Notes under the pieces: generated by a model
Database searches by the model: none
Told to the model about the DNA's origin: nothing
What the model saw: only the letters and a program-made list of their open reading frames with translations
From: Beta vulgaris subsp. vulgaris
Lineage: Eukaryota > Streptophyta > Magnoliopsida > Caryophyllales > Amaranthaceae
NCBI RefSeq assembly: GCF_026745355.1
Contig: NC_079202.1
Span: 7,989,579 to 8,053,578 of the forward strand
Direction of reading: 5' to 3'
Length of the DNA: 64,000 bases
Position numbers and translations under genes: made by a program
Shown: in pieces, positions 22,285 through 32,679 of the stretch
Layout of the letters: each line of letters opens with the position of its first letter
How positions within the stretch are numbered: the first letter of the stretch is position 1

Positions 22285-22780
22285 CCTAGTATGTATGACC
22301 ATTAGATATATTTGGAGAGAAAATCAACCTAAACTGAATCCCTGTAGGGAGACCTGTTATCCTAACCCAATTGGACTCGAGATTTTTGTCTTCTAATCAA
22401 TTAACTTGTACTATGTGATCTCATAGGATTTGGATAAAATTAGTAGTAAGTCTAAACATATTGGGCACACAGATTTTCTAGCACAATACTATCACCACCG
22501 TAAAAGTCCACATTAATTAGCATTCATAATTTATCATATTCTATTGTTAGTGATTGCTAAAATTGATCGGGATAAAATTTAATTTACATAGTGAGTAGTT
22601 TATCCATTATTAGAGGAATTTAATATATGGTGGAATCAAACTCACAATAAACAATTATATTTCAATTGTGTTTTAAAAGTAGGTAATCTATTTATCGACC
22701 ACCAGGCAGAAGTAGTTATGTTCAATTTCATCGAAGGACAACTCCTTCAATATCATACAATTTTTAAAATAGGAGAGTAT
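22285..22780 (+). repeat. Second copy of the GDSL intron segment
   Basis: Matches 16184-16678 over its full length and stops exactly where the LTR of copia 3 begins. In the intact copy the sequence goes on with CTCATGCATTC, which is missing here. That continuation was presumably separated by the copia insertion and lost in the later rearrangement. Confidence 0.85.
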
Positions 22781-23509
22781 TGTTGGGTATATGGCGTGAT
22801 ATGAAGCTCATGGAGCTGTATGGGTGTGGAGATGAGGTTGCGTAGAAGGAAAACGTCATTTGGGACATAAGGGTGAATTTGGATGCACATATCTTTCAAT
22901 CTATAAATGATCTTGAGGTGATTCAAATTGGAGGTGATATCTTGTTCCGAGAGCTTTCCAACGATAGGTTATATGTCCAATTCCGGTGAGAAACGAGAAA
23001 GTTATGACTGTTTTACGAAGAACTGACGAAACTGTTTTCGTCTCGCCCGGTCAGGTGCGCCCGCACCAAACAGTAATGCGCCCGCACCAGACAGTTGTGA
23101 GCCCGCACCAAACAGTGGTGCGCTCGCACCTCTTCTACGGAGGATTTTTCACACATTGAGGCAGAAGACTCAAGTGCACCCGCACCAAGTACTGGTGCAC
23201 CCGCACCTATCGAGAACGCGTTTTTTGCGGTTTTCTTTAGTGGGGGTTTAAATAGGTGCCCTAATTGCGTCATTAATGTATTCTTCATCTTTAAACACAT
23301 ATTTGAGAGAGAAAAAGCTTTAGAGAGAGTTCTGGAGTGCTTTTGTAATCTTTCTTGAATATTCATCGATTCCTAGTGCATATTCGTGGTTTTTCTCCCA
23401 GTTCTTGGGTTTCCACGTAAAAGTTCTGGTGTGTTCTTTCCTACTTTCTTATTTGATATTCTATTATTGTTTGCTATTATTTCTAGATTGATAGTCAATA
23501 GGGCTTACA
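22781..23509 (+). repeat. 5' LTR of copia 3
   Basis: Begins TGTTGGGTATATGG and ends GGGCTTACA, 729 bp, followed by the PBS TTGGTATCAAGAGC (23511-23524). At about 23050-23215 it holds at least five copies of a GC-rich unit of about 21 bp built on GTGCGCCCGCACC. It also holds the AGCTTTCCAACG/GAGAAACGAG cassette at 22952-23008. Confidence 0.85.
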
Positions 23510-23561
23510 ATTGGTATCAAGAGCTAGGTTGGTTTATTGTCTAGATCTAGAATAATTAACA

Positions 23562-24583
23562 ATGGAGGATTCAAAGATTAGAATTGAGAAGTTTGATGGG
23601 ACAGATTTTGGATATTAGAAGATGCAAATAGAAGACATCTTATATCAGAAAAATCTATATCAACCTTTGTCTGAAAAGCCTGCTGAGATTGAGGAGGCTA
23701 AGTGGAAGGTACTGGATAGGCAGACACTAGCGGTGGTGCGTTTGACATTGGCTCGGACTGTGGCGTTCAATGTCAAGGATATCAAAACAACGGCAGTATT
23801 AATCAAAGCACTGTCAGATATGTATGAGAAGCCCTCTGTAATGAAGAAGGTATATCTAATGCGTCGTTTGTTTGATTTAGAGATGAATAATGGTAGTTTT
23901 GCTGTTGAACATATTAATGAATTTAATTCATTAATAAGCCAGTTATCTTCGGTTAATATTGTCTTTGAGGATGAAGTGAAAGCCCTAATTTTGTTGTCCT
24001 CCTTACCTACTACATGGAAAACTGTAGTAAATGCTGTTAGTAATTCTTCTGGTAAAGAAAAATTGGTTTATGATGTTGTCAGTGATCTGATTTTGAGTGA
24101 GAGCATTCGAAGGAAGGAGAGTGGAGAATCATCTGGAGCATACAGTGCAGAACGTAGAGGGAGGGGAAAAGGGAGGAACTTTCAGGGAAAATCGGAGTCA
24201 AAGGGGGACCAGAGTAAGTCAAAAGGCAGGGCTAGTGTTACTTGTTGGAGGTGTGGTAATGAAGGCATTTAAAGAGAGATTGTCCTAAGAAAGTGAATGG
24301 GAAAGGGAAGAAGAAGGTTCAAGAAAGTGATGATGAAGAAGATGCATCAACTAACTTGATTTCTGAGCACGATTCCGATGCTTTGATGATAAGCATGGAT
24401 GATCAGGAAGAGTTGGTTGGGTGCTCGGGATCATGGGTCTTGGATTCGGGTTCTTCTCATCATTCTTCACCATGCAGGAAGTTGTTTCGGAATTTCAAAT
24501 CCGGGAAAATTGAAAAGGTTTATCTTGCGGATGGCAAGGCAATGGAAGTCATGGGGAAAGGTGATGTGAGTGTGATTAATTAA
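23562..24583 (+). pseudogene. copia 3 gag-protease fragment
   Basis: Starts at ATG 23562 ('MEDSKIRIEKFDGTDFGY'). A TAG at about 23617 replaces the Trp codon expected before 'KMQIED'. The frame is then open to about 24272 with the gag features 'LWSLTL'-like helices, 'YLMRRLFDLEMNNG' and 'LLSSLPTTWKTVV'. An R/G/K-rich stretch and a CCHC knuckle starting 'CWRCGNEG' follow. The knuckle's His is lost to a frameshift near 24268, and 'RDCPKK' continues in another frame. The next frame (24293-24583) carries the protease start 'WVLDSGSSHHSS' (about 24436-24471). The fragment is cut at the junction with copia 4. Confidence 0.85.
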
Positions 24584-24589
24584 ATAACC

Positions 24590-25629
24590 AAAAATACGAA
24601 TAGACTCATATGACGGAGGTTTCCTAAACAACATCTCATAAGCAGTTCTATTTTTTAACACTGGAGTCGGGGTACGATTAATTAAATAACAAGCCTTCTA
24701 GCACATTCCCCCCAAAACTTGATAGGCAATTTTCCTTGAAATCTTAAGGCCCGAGCCACATTCATAATATGTTGATGTTTTCTCTCTACTCTACCATTCT
24801 GCTGCGGAGTACCAACACATGAAGATTAAAAAATAATACCATGCTTAAGAAAATAATCTTGTAGATGATTAAACTCAGTCCCATTTTCACTCCGAACAAT
24901 CTTAATAACACAATTAAATTGACGTTTAATCAAGGCAACAAAATTAAGAAACATGAATTCCACTTCAGTTTTATTTCTAAGAAAATAAATCCACACACTA
25001 CGAGAATAATCGTCAACAATTGTCAAACACATTTTTGATCCACAAGACGAGGCCATCTTGTATGGTCCCCACAAATCTATATGAACTAACTCAAACATGC
25101 TACTAGCATGACTATCACTAATGGGAAAACTCTCTCTAGTTTGCTTTGCACGAGGACATACATCACAAACATTATTACTCTGCCGACTAGAATTACTCAA
25201 AGGAGGAATCAACTTCAATATCTTCTTCGACGGATGTCCCATTCGTTTATGCTACAAGTCAACCACACAATCTACTGCCAGAACTCGAATTTGCGGAACA
25301 CCACGGAAAAGATAAAGTCCATCTTGACGTTCACCCACACCAATCACCGTCATCTTCAGTTGGTCCTCAATAACACACATTTTGTTAGTAAATTGAACGG
25401 AATAATTTAATTCGTCACTTAGTTGAGTCACAGAAATTAAATTACAATTCAATTGAGGAAAAAATAACACATTATCTAGTGTCAAACCACCCTGCAATGT
25501 GACCGAACCAAGTTGGTTTGCATTCACGGATTGACCATCCGGTAAACCAACTGGGCAATTCTGAATTGTTTTAATATTTGTCATCAGGGACAAATCATTC
25601 GTAACATGATTCGAAGCCCCGGTATCCAC
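24590..25629 (-). pseudogene. copia 4 protease and integrase
   Basis: On the minus strand, protease 'MDTGASNHVTNDLSLM' (from 25629) is followed by 'GVGERQDGLYLFRG' and, after a TAG at about 25250, 'RMGHPSKKILKLI'. The integrase region then shows 'CPRAKQTRESFP', 'HIDLWGPYK', 'LTIVDDYSRSVWIYFL' and 'RSENGTEF'. A stop follows near 24830, before '[15 protein letters not shown]'. The last recognisable part, a YLINRTP-like and 'RIFGYL' segment at about 24590-24690, has further stops. The catalytic D-D-E spacing looks conserved, but the frame is broken at least four times. Confidence 0.85.
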
Positions 25630-25647
25630 GATCCAAGATACACTATT

Positions 25648-26743
25648 TTAACCTTCAAGTCTTGATTTAGATTTGGTCAACAAATCAACTATTTGTTGAG
25701 CTTGATCAGAAGAAACACCTACAAGACCTTGCGTGGATGATTGGACATTGCTACCTGAGTTGGAGTTGCTTGCTTCGGGTCCCCCTCCTTGCACAGCATT
25801 GGCGCACACGGTAACCTGGCTGCCCGTGCCACCCCCACGACCACCGCGTCCACCGCGACCTTCATGGCCACCTCGTCCTGGACCACGACTACCTTTCCTC
25901 CTGTCATCCCACCATTCCGAGAAACCAATTAATTGGTAACAAGTATCCTTGTCATGCCCTTCTCGATTACAATGCTGACAAAATAGTTTATCACTCACGC
26001 CAGAGACGGGTGTGTACTTGGAATCAACCTTAAAAGCCACAACACTCTCCTTCTTACCATCTTTGACCCGCAACCACTCGGTATTGATGACCGTTTGATA
26101 GGCACTATCCACCATGGGCAAAGGTGTGTGAGCCAAGAGTTGTGCACGTATGGCTTCATAATGATCATTGAGGCCAATTAAAAAAATAATTGAGGTACTC
26201 TTCCTCACAAATTTTGCTAACTTGCTGGGCAATGTTACACTTACAGGCGCTGCATGAACACTTCGGTACCCGACAATACTGCACCAACTCCTTCCAAAGT
26301 TTGGATAACCTACTAAAATACTCAGTCACCGACTCGTGCGCCTCTTGATTACACGACCCAAGAGAATGTTTGAGTTGACAAATGCGTGTGCCAATCACAA
26401 CACAATAACGCTGCTTCAAGTGAGTCCAGAGAGCACTCGCAATATCAAAATCTTCGATGGTGGAGCGCAGACTATCCTCAAGAGTGTTGGTGATCCAAGA
26501 AACCAACATGGAATGAACCGCAATCCAATGTTTCCGCTGACTCTCAGTTGAAGGTTCCTTAATAGAGCCATCAACAAACCCAAACTTCCATTTGGCAATC
26601 AAAGAACGACGAACCGCTTTGGCATATTCATCATAATTCACAGCACCTTTCAACTTGATTGGAGTAATCACAATGCCAGGATGATCACTAGAACCAAGGT
26701 AATACTCAAGATCCACGGGACCACTAGCAGCCTCCTTCGTCAT
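25648..26743 (-). pseudogene. copia 4 gag
   Basis: Gag starts at 26743 (minus) with 'MTKEAASGPVDLEYYLGSSD' and runs through 'KWKFGFVDGSIKEPS', 'ALWTHLKQRY', 'SRLSKLWKELVQY' and 'CSCSACKCNI'. A one-base shift near 26180 moves it into the second frame (26232-25648). That frame has 'FLIGLNDHYEAIRAQLL', the CCHC knuckle 'CQHCNREGHDKDTC' and a G/R-rich tail ('RGGRGGRGGG'). The family is copia gag of the UBN2/retrotran_gag kind. The frameshift sits at an A-run (AAAAAAATAATT), so it could be a sequencing artefact. Confidence 0.85.
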
Positions 26744-26834
26744 CTCTTACGAACACAGGAGCAGAAGGCGTAAAAAAAAATCCAGAGTTCGTTGTCGCTT
26801 TTTTTTTCTGATGGAACCTAGGCTCTTGATACCA

Positions 26835-27001
26835 TGACAAAATAAACTCGACGGCTCAATCTTTCTCATTCATCGGTGAACAATATATATAGTACATCAT
26901 ATTCCTATTCTAGGGAAAAGATAAGTATAGGAAGGAAAAGATATTCACATATTTAGGGTATCTAAGAGATATATACAATATTCCTAAATATTATCTTAAC
27001 A
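26835..27001 (-). repeat. 5' LTR of copia 4
   Basis: On the minus strand it begins TGTTAAGATAATATTTAGG and ends GTTTATTTTGTCA. At 167 bp it is short for copia. The adjacent PBS on the minus strand is TGGTATCAAGAGCC (26821-26834), the same primer class as copia 3. Confidence 0.85.
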
Positions 27002-28149
27002 AATTTTTTTTTTACAATATTAGATCATGAAAAAGTTGGTAGATGACTAAGAAAAAATGTCATATGCTAGGAAAATGACATTGTATGATTGTTAGTAACT
27101 GACTTTTGTAGGTATATCATTTGAAATTCGTTTTGTCTCTAGCTAATTTAACACACTTGTATACTACGTATATTCTTATTTTATTATATTTGTGAAGCAG
27201 TAAAAAGAAAATTTCTCGCTCTCTCATATGAATCATAATAATATGATCTTAAAATAGCTTGAATTTAACACTTCTAAGTGTATCTAATCAAAGTTTTATT
27301 GACGAAGTGTATCTAATCAAAGTTTTTTTTTGGGGGGGGGGATTCAATTAAATTTTGAAAATGAGGTATAATTAATCTGATCAAGGGGGAGGGGGAGGGG
27401 TAAATGTAATTTTTTTTTCAATTAAATTTTGAAAATGAGGTATAATTAATCAGATCAAAGTTTCAAAATTTTACTATATTTATTAGAACAGGAATACTCC
27501 CTCTTTTTTTGATAAGGTAGGAATACTCCCTCTTTGGCTCCATTTTAAAATGTTCTTAATTTGACATTTTGTATCACTAAAAAAGAATCTAAATAGGAAA
27601 AACAAAAAGGAACAACAGAATCTAAGCTACTTGTAAAATTTGATTATATTTACCTTTTTAGCTAGCTATTAAAAGTGAGGATTGAGGATTTAAAGACTTC
27701 TTGGCACTTTTTTTGACTTTCAAAATTTTGAGATATCTTTGTCAAAAAAAGTGCAAACGTCAAATTAAAAAATTGTAGCAAGTAAGTTATAATACAACAA
27801 CATAATGAAGTGGGTTCACAAATTAAAGAATAGATAAATGACAATTCTTTGATTAATAATCTAAAATTCGACAATGAAAGAATAGATTGCCATATATTCA
27901 AGTGACATAGTATTGGACACGCTCTCAAGTCTCAAAGCTAACAATCAACTAAAGGAATACTTCATAAATTTTTTCATGTCTTTTTCTTTCACTAATCTCC
28001 TATATTAATAGAGTTACAGACTTGTTTTCTCTCAATAAATTAATTATATCATACTTTCAATTTCAATATTACCGCTTCCCTACAACCAGTGCATGAAAAA
28101 AATTGATCGAATATGTACCACAAGTAATCTCTTCCCTTTTTCAAATGTT
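27002..28149. other. AT-rich, no gene; small direct duplication
   Basis: A segment TTCAATTAAATTTTGAAAATG...ATCAGATCAA occurs twice (about 27343-27385 and 27418-27461), separated by G-runs and T-runs. Two ATACTCCCTC phrases (27492 and 27521) look like Stowaway ends, but no partner ends were found. No gene supported. Confidence 0.5.
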
Positions 28150-28404
28150 TCTAGTTAAAGCGCGTCTTGCATGTGGCCGGCCACACGCGAAATGTGTGGC
28201 TGCACGTGACAAGCTATCAGCCCGTCAGTTCATTTTCAAATGGTCATATCTCGCTCGTTTCTCATCGAAATCAAGCTTTTGACTAGGCATTGGGAAGCTA
28301 TCGAGCCAATTTTTCATCTCCAACTTGAATCTTCCCAAAATATTAAGTGTGATATGATATTTGACCTTTTGAAGTTGAGTCTTATGCACAAATATTTATA
28401 AACG

Positions 28405-29490
28405 AATGAGGTTACTCTTATGAACCGATAGAGTTACTCTTATGACCTAATGGAGTTACTTGTATGAGTATGTGGTTACTTTTAATAATAAAATGGTGTC
28501 ACTTTTATAAACAAATGTGGTTATTCTTATAAGCAAATGCGGTTACTTTTGTGAACCTTTGGGGTTACTCTTATGATTAGATGAGGTTACTCGTATGATT
28601 TATTGAAGTTACTTGTATAAATAAATGAGGTTACTAGTATGAATTAATCGGGTTACTCATAAGATTAAATAAGGTTACTCATAAATTAAATGACATTACT
28701 AGTATGAATTAATTGGGTTACTCATATGATAAAAATGGGGTTACTTTTGTGAATAATTGGGGTTACTTGATCAAATAGGATAATCATATGATTAAATAAA
28801 GTTAATATTATGAACTAATGAGGTTACTCGTATGAAAAAACGAAGTTACTTTTGTGAACAAATGAGGTTACTCATTTGAATAAAAAGGTTACTAATCAGT
28901 TTACTTTTATGAATGAATAAGGTTTTTCGTTTAAATAAATGCGGTTACTTTTGCGAACCTTTGGGGTTACACGTATGATTAGATGAGATTACTCGTATGA
29001 TTTATTGAAGTTACTTGTATAAATAAATGAGATTACTAGTATGAATTAATTGAGTTACTAATAAGATTAAATGAGGTTACTCATAGATTAAATGAGGTTA
29101 CTAGTATGAATTAATTGGGTTACGCATACAATAAAATGGAGTTACTTTTGTGAATAATTGGGGTTACTTGATCAAATAGGGTCATCATATGATTAAATAA
29201 GGTTAATATTTTGAACTACTGAGGTTACTCGTATGAAAAAATGAAGTTACTTTTGTGAACAAATGAGGTTACTCATTTGAATAAATGAGGTAACTAATCA
29301 GTTTACTTTTATGAATGAATGAGGTTACTCGTTTGAATAAACGCGGTTACTTTTGTGAACCTTTGGGGTCACACGTATGATTAAATGAGGTTACTCGTAT
29401 GATTTATTGAAGTTACTTGTATATATAAATGAGTTTAGTAGTATGAATTAATTGGGTTACTCATAGATTAAATGACATTACTAGTATGAA
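28405..29490. repeat. GGTTACT minisatellite with 402-bp higher-order period
   Basis: About 45 degenerate units of 20-25 nt of the form (A)TGAGGTTACT(C/T)(G/T)TATGAAT. A distinctive phrase GCGGTTACTTTTG(T/C)GAACC starts at 28539, 28941 and 29343, exactly 402 bp apart each time, so the array has a higher-order repeat. Confidence 0.9.
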
Positions 29491-29728
29491 TTTAATCTAT
29501 GAGTAACCTCATTTAACATTATGAGTAACCCAACTGATTCATACTAGTAACTTCATTTATTTATACAAGTAACTTCAAATAAATCATATGAGTAACCTTA
29601 TCTAATCATACGAGTAACCCCAAAAGTTCACAAAAGTAACTACATTTGCTTATAGGAATAACCACATTTCTTTATAAGAGTGACACCCTTTTATTGTTAA
29701 AAGTAACCACATACTCATACAAGTAACG

Positions 29729-31106
29729 CACTAGGGAAAAAAAAAAGGAAGGGCTGCGCTGGAAGGGCTTCGTTTTCTTCAAAACGCAGCCCTTCTTTCT
29801 TGTAGGGCTGCGATTTTAAATAAAACGCATCCCTTCTTTCTTGTAGGGTTGCGCTTCTAAAGAAAAGCGCAGCCCTTTAGAAAAAGGGTTGCGCTTGTCT
29901 AAAAACCCCCGCCCTTCTAACTGTAAGGGCTGCGTTTTTTAGTCAAGCGCATCCCTTTTTTGTGAAGGGTTACAGTTGTCCCAAAAAACGCAGCCCTTTA
30001 AGGGCTTTTTATTTGAAAATGACTTTAATTACAAGGGCTTTAGGGTTTGTTTTCAGCTCTCTCACCCTTGTCCCTTCTCTCTCACGCACGCCTCTTCACC
30101 CTCCTCCCTTCTCTCTCACCCTCCCTTGTCATCATACTAACCACCATAGCTGATTTTCAGAGTAACCTTCACAAGGGTTTGTACATGTAACCTTCACGAA
30201 AAGTCTCACCATCACGAAAGTCTCCGGCGAATCTCCGGTAAAAATGCTGGCGAATCTCCGGTATAAATTCGGTTGCTTATTTTCAGAGTACTATCGAGAA
30301 TATGGAGTTATCCAAGTCCAAAATTCCGATTAATTCGGCTTCAACTAGTAACGATGATCTTCGACTTTGAAGCTTTGAATCCGACTTTGGATTCGCCTTC
30401 AATGACAGCAATTTCTCCGACCGAATTTTGAAGGTTGAGATTATTCCTGTTTTGCCAGACATCAAATCTGACGGTGATGGTTGCACCACTATAGCTGATT
30501 GGGCGAAGAATCGTAAGCTAATTTGCCTTCAATGACAGCACACCCTCACGAAATAGATTGTAATTTTTGAGTTTTTTTTTTCAGATCTAGGTTTGAGTTT
30601 GAGTTTGAGTTTTGTTTAATTTTCATTTTCGTTCCTTTTTTTTTTCGTTTTGGTTCATTTTTTCATTTTCGTTCTTGTTTTTCATTTCGTTCTTTTTTTT
30701 TTTCTATTTTTCATTTTCGTTATTTTTTTTTTAATTTTTAGATTTATAAATTGACTGTTCTTGTAAATTTCTTGATATATTTCATGAGTGATTATCCTAT
30801 GCTTTACTAGTTGTATGTGCTTGCTATCCTAGAATAAATATTGAATTTGACGTCATAAATACAGAAGATACTAAAAGATTTCTCATGCTTTGTTTAGTAT
30901 TAAGGAAAAAAAATTTAAAATTTTTTTATGGGTCGAAAGGGCTGCGATATTGTGCCAAAATCGTAGCCCTTTGTACAAAGAAGGGCTGCGTTTTTGGGCC
31001 TCAACCGCAACCCTTTGTGAAGGGCTGTTATAGAAAGGGCTGCTGGCCAAAAACGCAGCCCTTAGGACTGTTTTAACCGCAACCCTTCCGTTTTTTTTCA
31101 TTAGTG
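29729..31106. mobile_element. Pack-CACTA-like element 1 (non-autonomous)
   Basis: Ends CACTAGGGAAAAAAAAAAGG (left) and, reverse-complemented, CACTAATGAAAAAAAACGG (right), followed inward by many subterminal copies of AAGGG(C/T)TGCG in both orientations. That is CACTA (En/Spm) architecture, here 1378 bp without transposase. It sits inside the right arm of the foldback element. The opposite arm gives the empty-site reading ACAAGTAACTCC, so TAA or AAC is the likely duplication, with one or two extra bases at the ends. The interior carries a host-gene fragment (30302-30520). Confidence 0.8.
30302..30520 (+). pseudogene. Captured 5' coding fragment of an LRB/POB1-type BTB gene
   Basis: From ATG 30302 the frame reads 22 codons to TGA 30368. 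It then continues in the same frame with '[20 protein letters not shown]', followed by '[20 protein letters not shown]' and 'WAKNRK'. This is the signature N-terminus of plant LRB/POB1 proteins (BTB-BACK substrate adaptors of CUL3 ubiquitin ligases), where [11 protein letters not shown] and GC(T/N)SIADWARxRKRRR precede the BTB domain. The similarity ends at 'NRKL', at a possible GTAAGC donor, so no BTB domain is present. The in-frame TGA and the truncation make it a fragment. Upstream leader-like sequence (from about 30030) may have been captured with it. The assignment rests on my memory of the family, not on a search. Confidence 0.75.
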
Positions 31107-31390
31107 TAACTCCATTTGGTCATAAGAGTAACTCCATCTGTTCATAAGAGTAACTCCATTTGTTTATATGTGTTTGTGCATTAGGGTCAACTTCGAAAGG
31201 TCATATCTCACATCACACTTAATATTTTTGGAAGATTCAAGTTGGAGATGAAAATTTAACTCGATAGCTTTCTAATGCCTGGCCAAAATCTCGATTCCAA
31301 TGAGAAACGAGTGAGATATGACCATTTAAAAATGAGCTAACGGGTTGATAACGTGTCGTTTGGCCGGCAGCATATAAGAATTTGTGTTCT

Positions 31391-31781
31391 AGTTATATAC
31401 TGGTGAAAATATTTGAGCCCTATGGAGTTGTGGACTCTCCACTCTCCCCTTACTAATTAGATTCCCTCATGTGCTTATCTGAGCTGGTTACTAGTGAGCA
31501 TAGTGAAAGCCTACATAACAGGGTAAAAATATTATTAAAGCCAAATCATTATATGGCTATTATTATAGATTTGGTGAAAACAACTATTTTCTGCGTCTCA
31601 TAATATAATTTTGATTTTATTTTATAAGGAATTAAGGTAAGTAAAATCTTATTCTATTTGAATAAATAGATTTATTTTTATTAGGAAACACTTACATTAT
31701 TTTTTATTTTTAATAAAAAATAAAATTAAACATTTAATGTTGCATGGTTTAATGTGTAGAAAAGTTCAAGGGGGTAAAATA
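31391..31781. other. AT-rich, no gene
   Basis: Nothing recognised. A TCTGCGTCTCATAATATA phrase near 31589 recalls a Stowaway end but has no partner. Confidence 0.45.
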
Positions 31782-31783
31782 TA

Positions 31784-32100
31784 CTCCCTTTGTCCCAAAA
31801 TATAGTTCCCATTTTCCTTTTTTCATAGCAATTTATGCAAGTAGAATCTAAGAGGGATAATAAAGATTTTTTGTTTATTTAAATAAATCTTGTATGGGAA
31901 AAGATGATTTTAGGAGAGAGATTGGAGAATAATTGGTGAAAGAGCATTAAATGTAACATTTTGGTTGAATAAACAAAGGAGAAAACATAATTCAAGAAGC
32001 AAATAAATGATGGGACACAGTTTTTCTAAATATGGAAATGAAAACTATATTTTGGGACACACAAAATAGAAATGGAAACTATATTTTGGCACGGAGGGAA
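31784..32100. mobile_element. Stowaway-like MITE
   Basis: The left end reads CTCCCTTTGTCCCAAAATAT, and the right end in reverse complement reads TTCCCTCCGTGCCAAAATAT. The two share AAAATATAGTT(C/T)CCATTT inside, and both are flanked by TA (31782-31783 and 32101-32102). At 317 bp it has no coding capacity. An inner second copy of AAACTATATTTTGG at about 32041 precedes the right end. Confidence 0.8.
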
Positions 32101-32679
32101 TACTATATAATTGATACCCGTATAACTTTCTCTCTTTATGTTTTCTCCAAACCACAAACCCTAGGAAACCCTTGAAGGTTCGCCGCTCTAGCAGGCTCGC
32201 TAGTGCCCAGTCTGAGCTTGCGGCGCTCTAGTCGTAGGATAGGCTTTCCCCTTCCCCTATTCCCCCGCCCTGTCCCTCATCGCGGGTCTCCTCCTCCCCA
32301 AGATTTTGCGAGTCCCCCCACCTTTCCCTTAGTTTTCCTCAGTTTGTTGTTCCCCCCACGTCATCTAGTTGTAGTGTAGGTTTCGGGCCCCTTTCCCTGT
32401 TCCCCCGCCCCGTCCCCTATTTCACGCCTCCCCTATCCCCTCCCCCAGCTGTCGTGAGTCTCTCTTCCCCCGACACGTTTCCCCGTGTATCCCTCTCTCC
32501 TCCCTTGTTTTGGGTTTGTGTTTCCCCCTCCCCTGTTTAAGTGTTTATATTGGGTTCGAATTCCCCCGTTCCCCTGATCCTGGTTTCGCAATGTATATGT
32601 TAGGTTCCCCTTCCTTATTACCCTATGTGTTGTTGCTGTTGTGTCTTAGGTGTGGCCAGTTCACCAGAGAAGCGCCAAT

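Larger units (their letters stand above)
22781..24583 (+). mobile_element. Ty1-copia retrotransposon 3, truncated (LTR, gag, PR start)
   Basis: The 5' LTR is followed by a PBS, gag and the start of protease. The element then stops abruptly at about 24580, where an oppositely oriented copia begins. Integrase, RT, RNase H and 3' LTR are absent. The gag type (TNT1/Tork-like, with 'KIRIEKFDGTDFGY') differs from elements 1 and 2. Confidence 0.85.
24584..27001 (-). mobile_element. Ty1-copia retrotransposon 4, truncated, minus strand
   Basis: Reads right to left: LTR (26835-27001), PBS (26821-26834), gag, protease, integrase, and then truncation at about 24580-24590. RT, RNase H and the other LTR are missing. 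It faces copia 3 tail to tail, and both elements have lost their 3' halves at the shared junction. Confidence 0.85.
28150..31390. mobile_element. Foldback-like element with long inverted arms
   Basis: The left arm from about 28150 pairs with the reverse complement of two blocks: about 31107-31385 (outer arm, including AAATGGTCATATCTC and CATCTCCAACTTGAATC) and 29470-29728 (inner arm, with AGTAACC units mirroring GGTTACT units). A CACTA element (29729-31106) splits the right arm. Without it the element is about 1.86 kb, with arms of roughly 500 bp and a tandem-repeat core. It has no coding capacity. The structure resembles plant foldback or long-TIR Mutator-like elements. I could not fix the exact termini or a TSD. 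Confidence 0.75.

Noticed and set aside
27491..27545. Two ATACTCCCTC phrases as a Stowaway MITE
   Set aside because: Both are in the same orientation and no inverted partner end with TA was found.
28405..29490. Regularly spaced short repeats suggestive of a CRISPR array
   Set aside because: The repeats are degenerate, AT-rich, spaced without unique spacers, and lie in a plant transposon with inverted arms. No cas-like gene is present.
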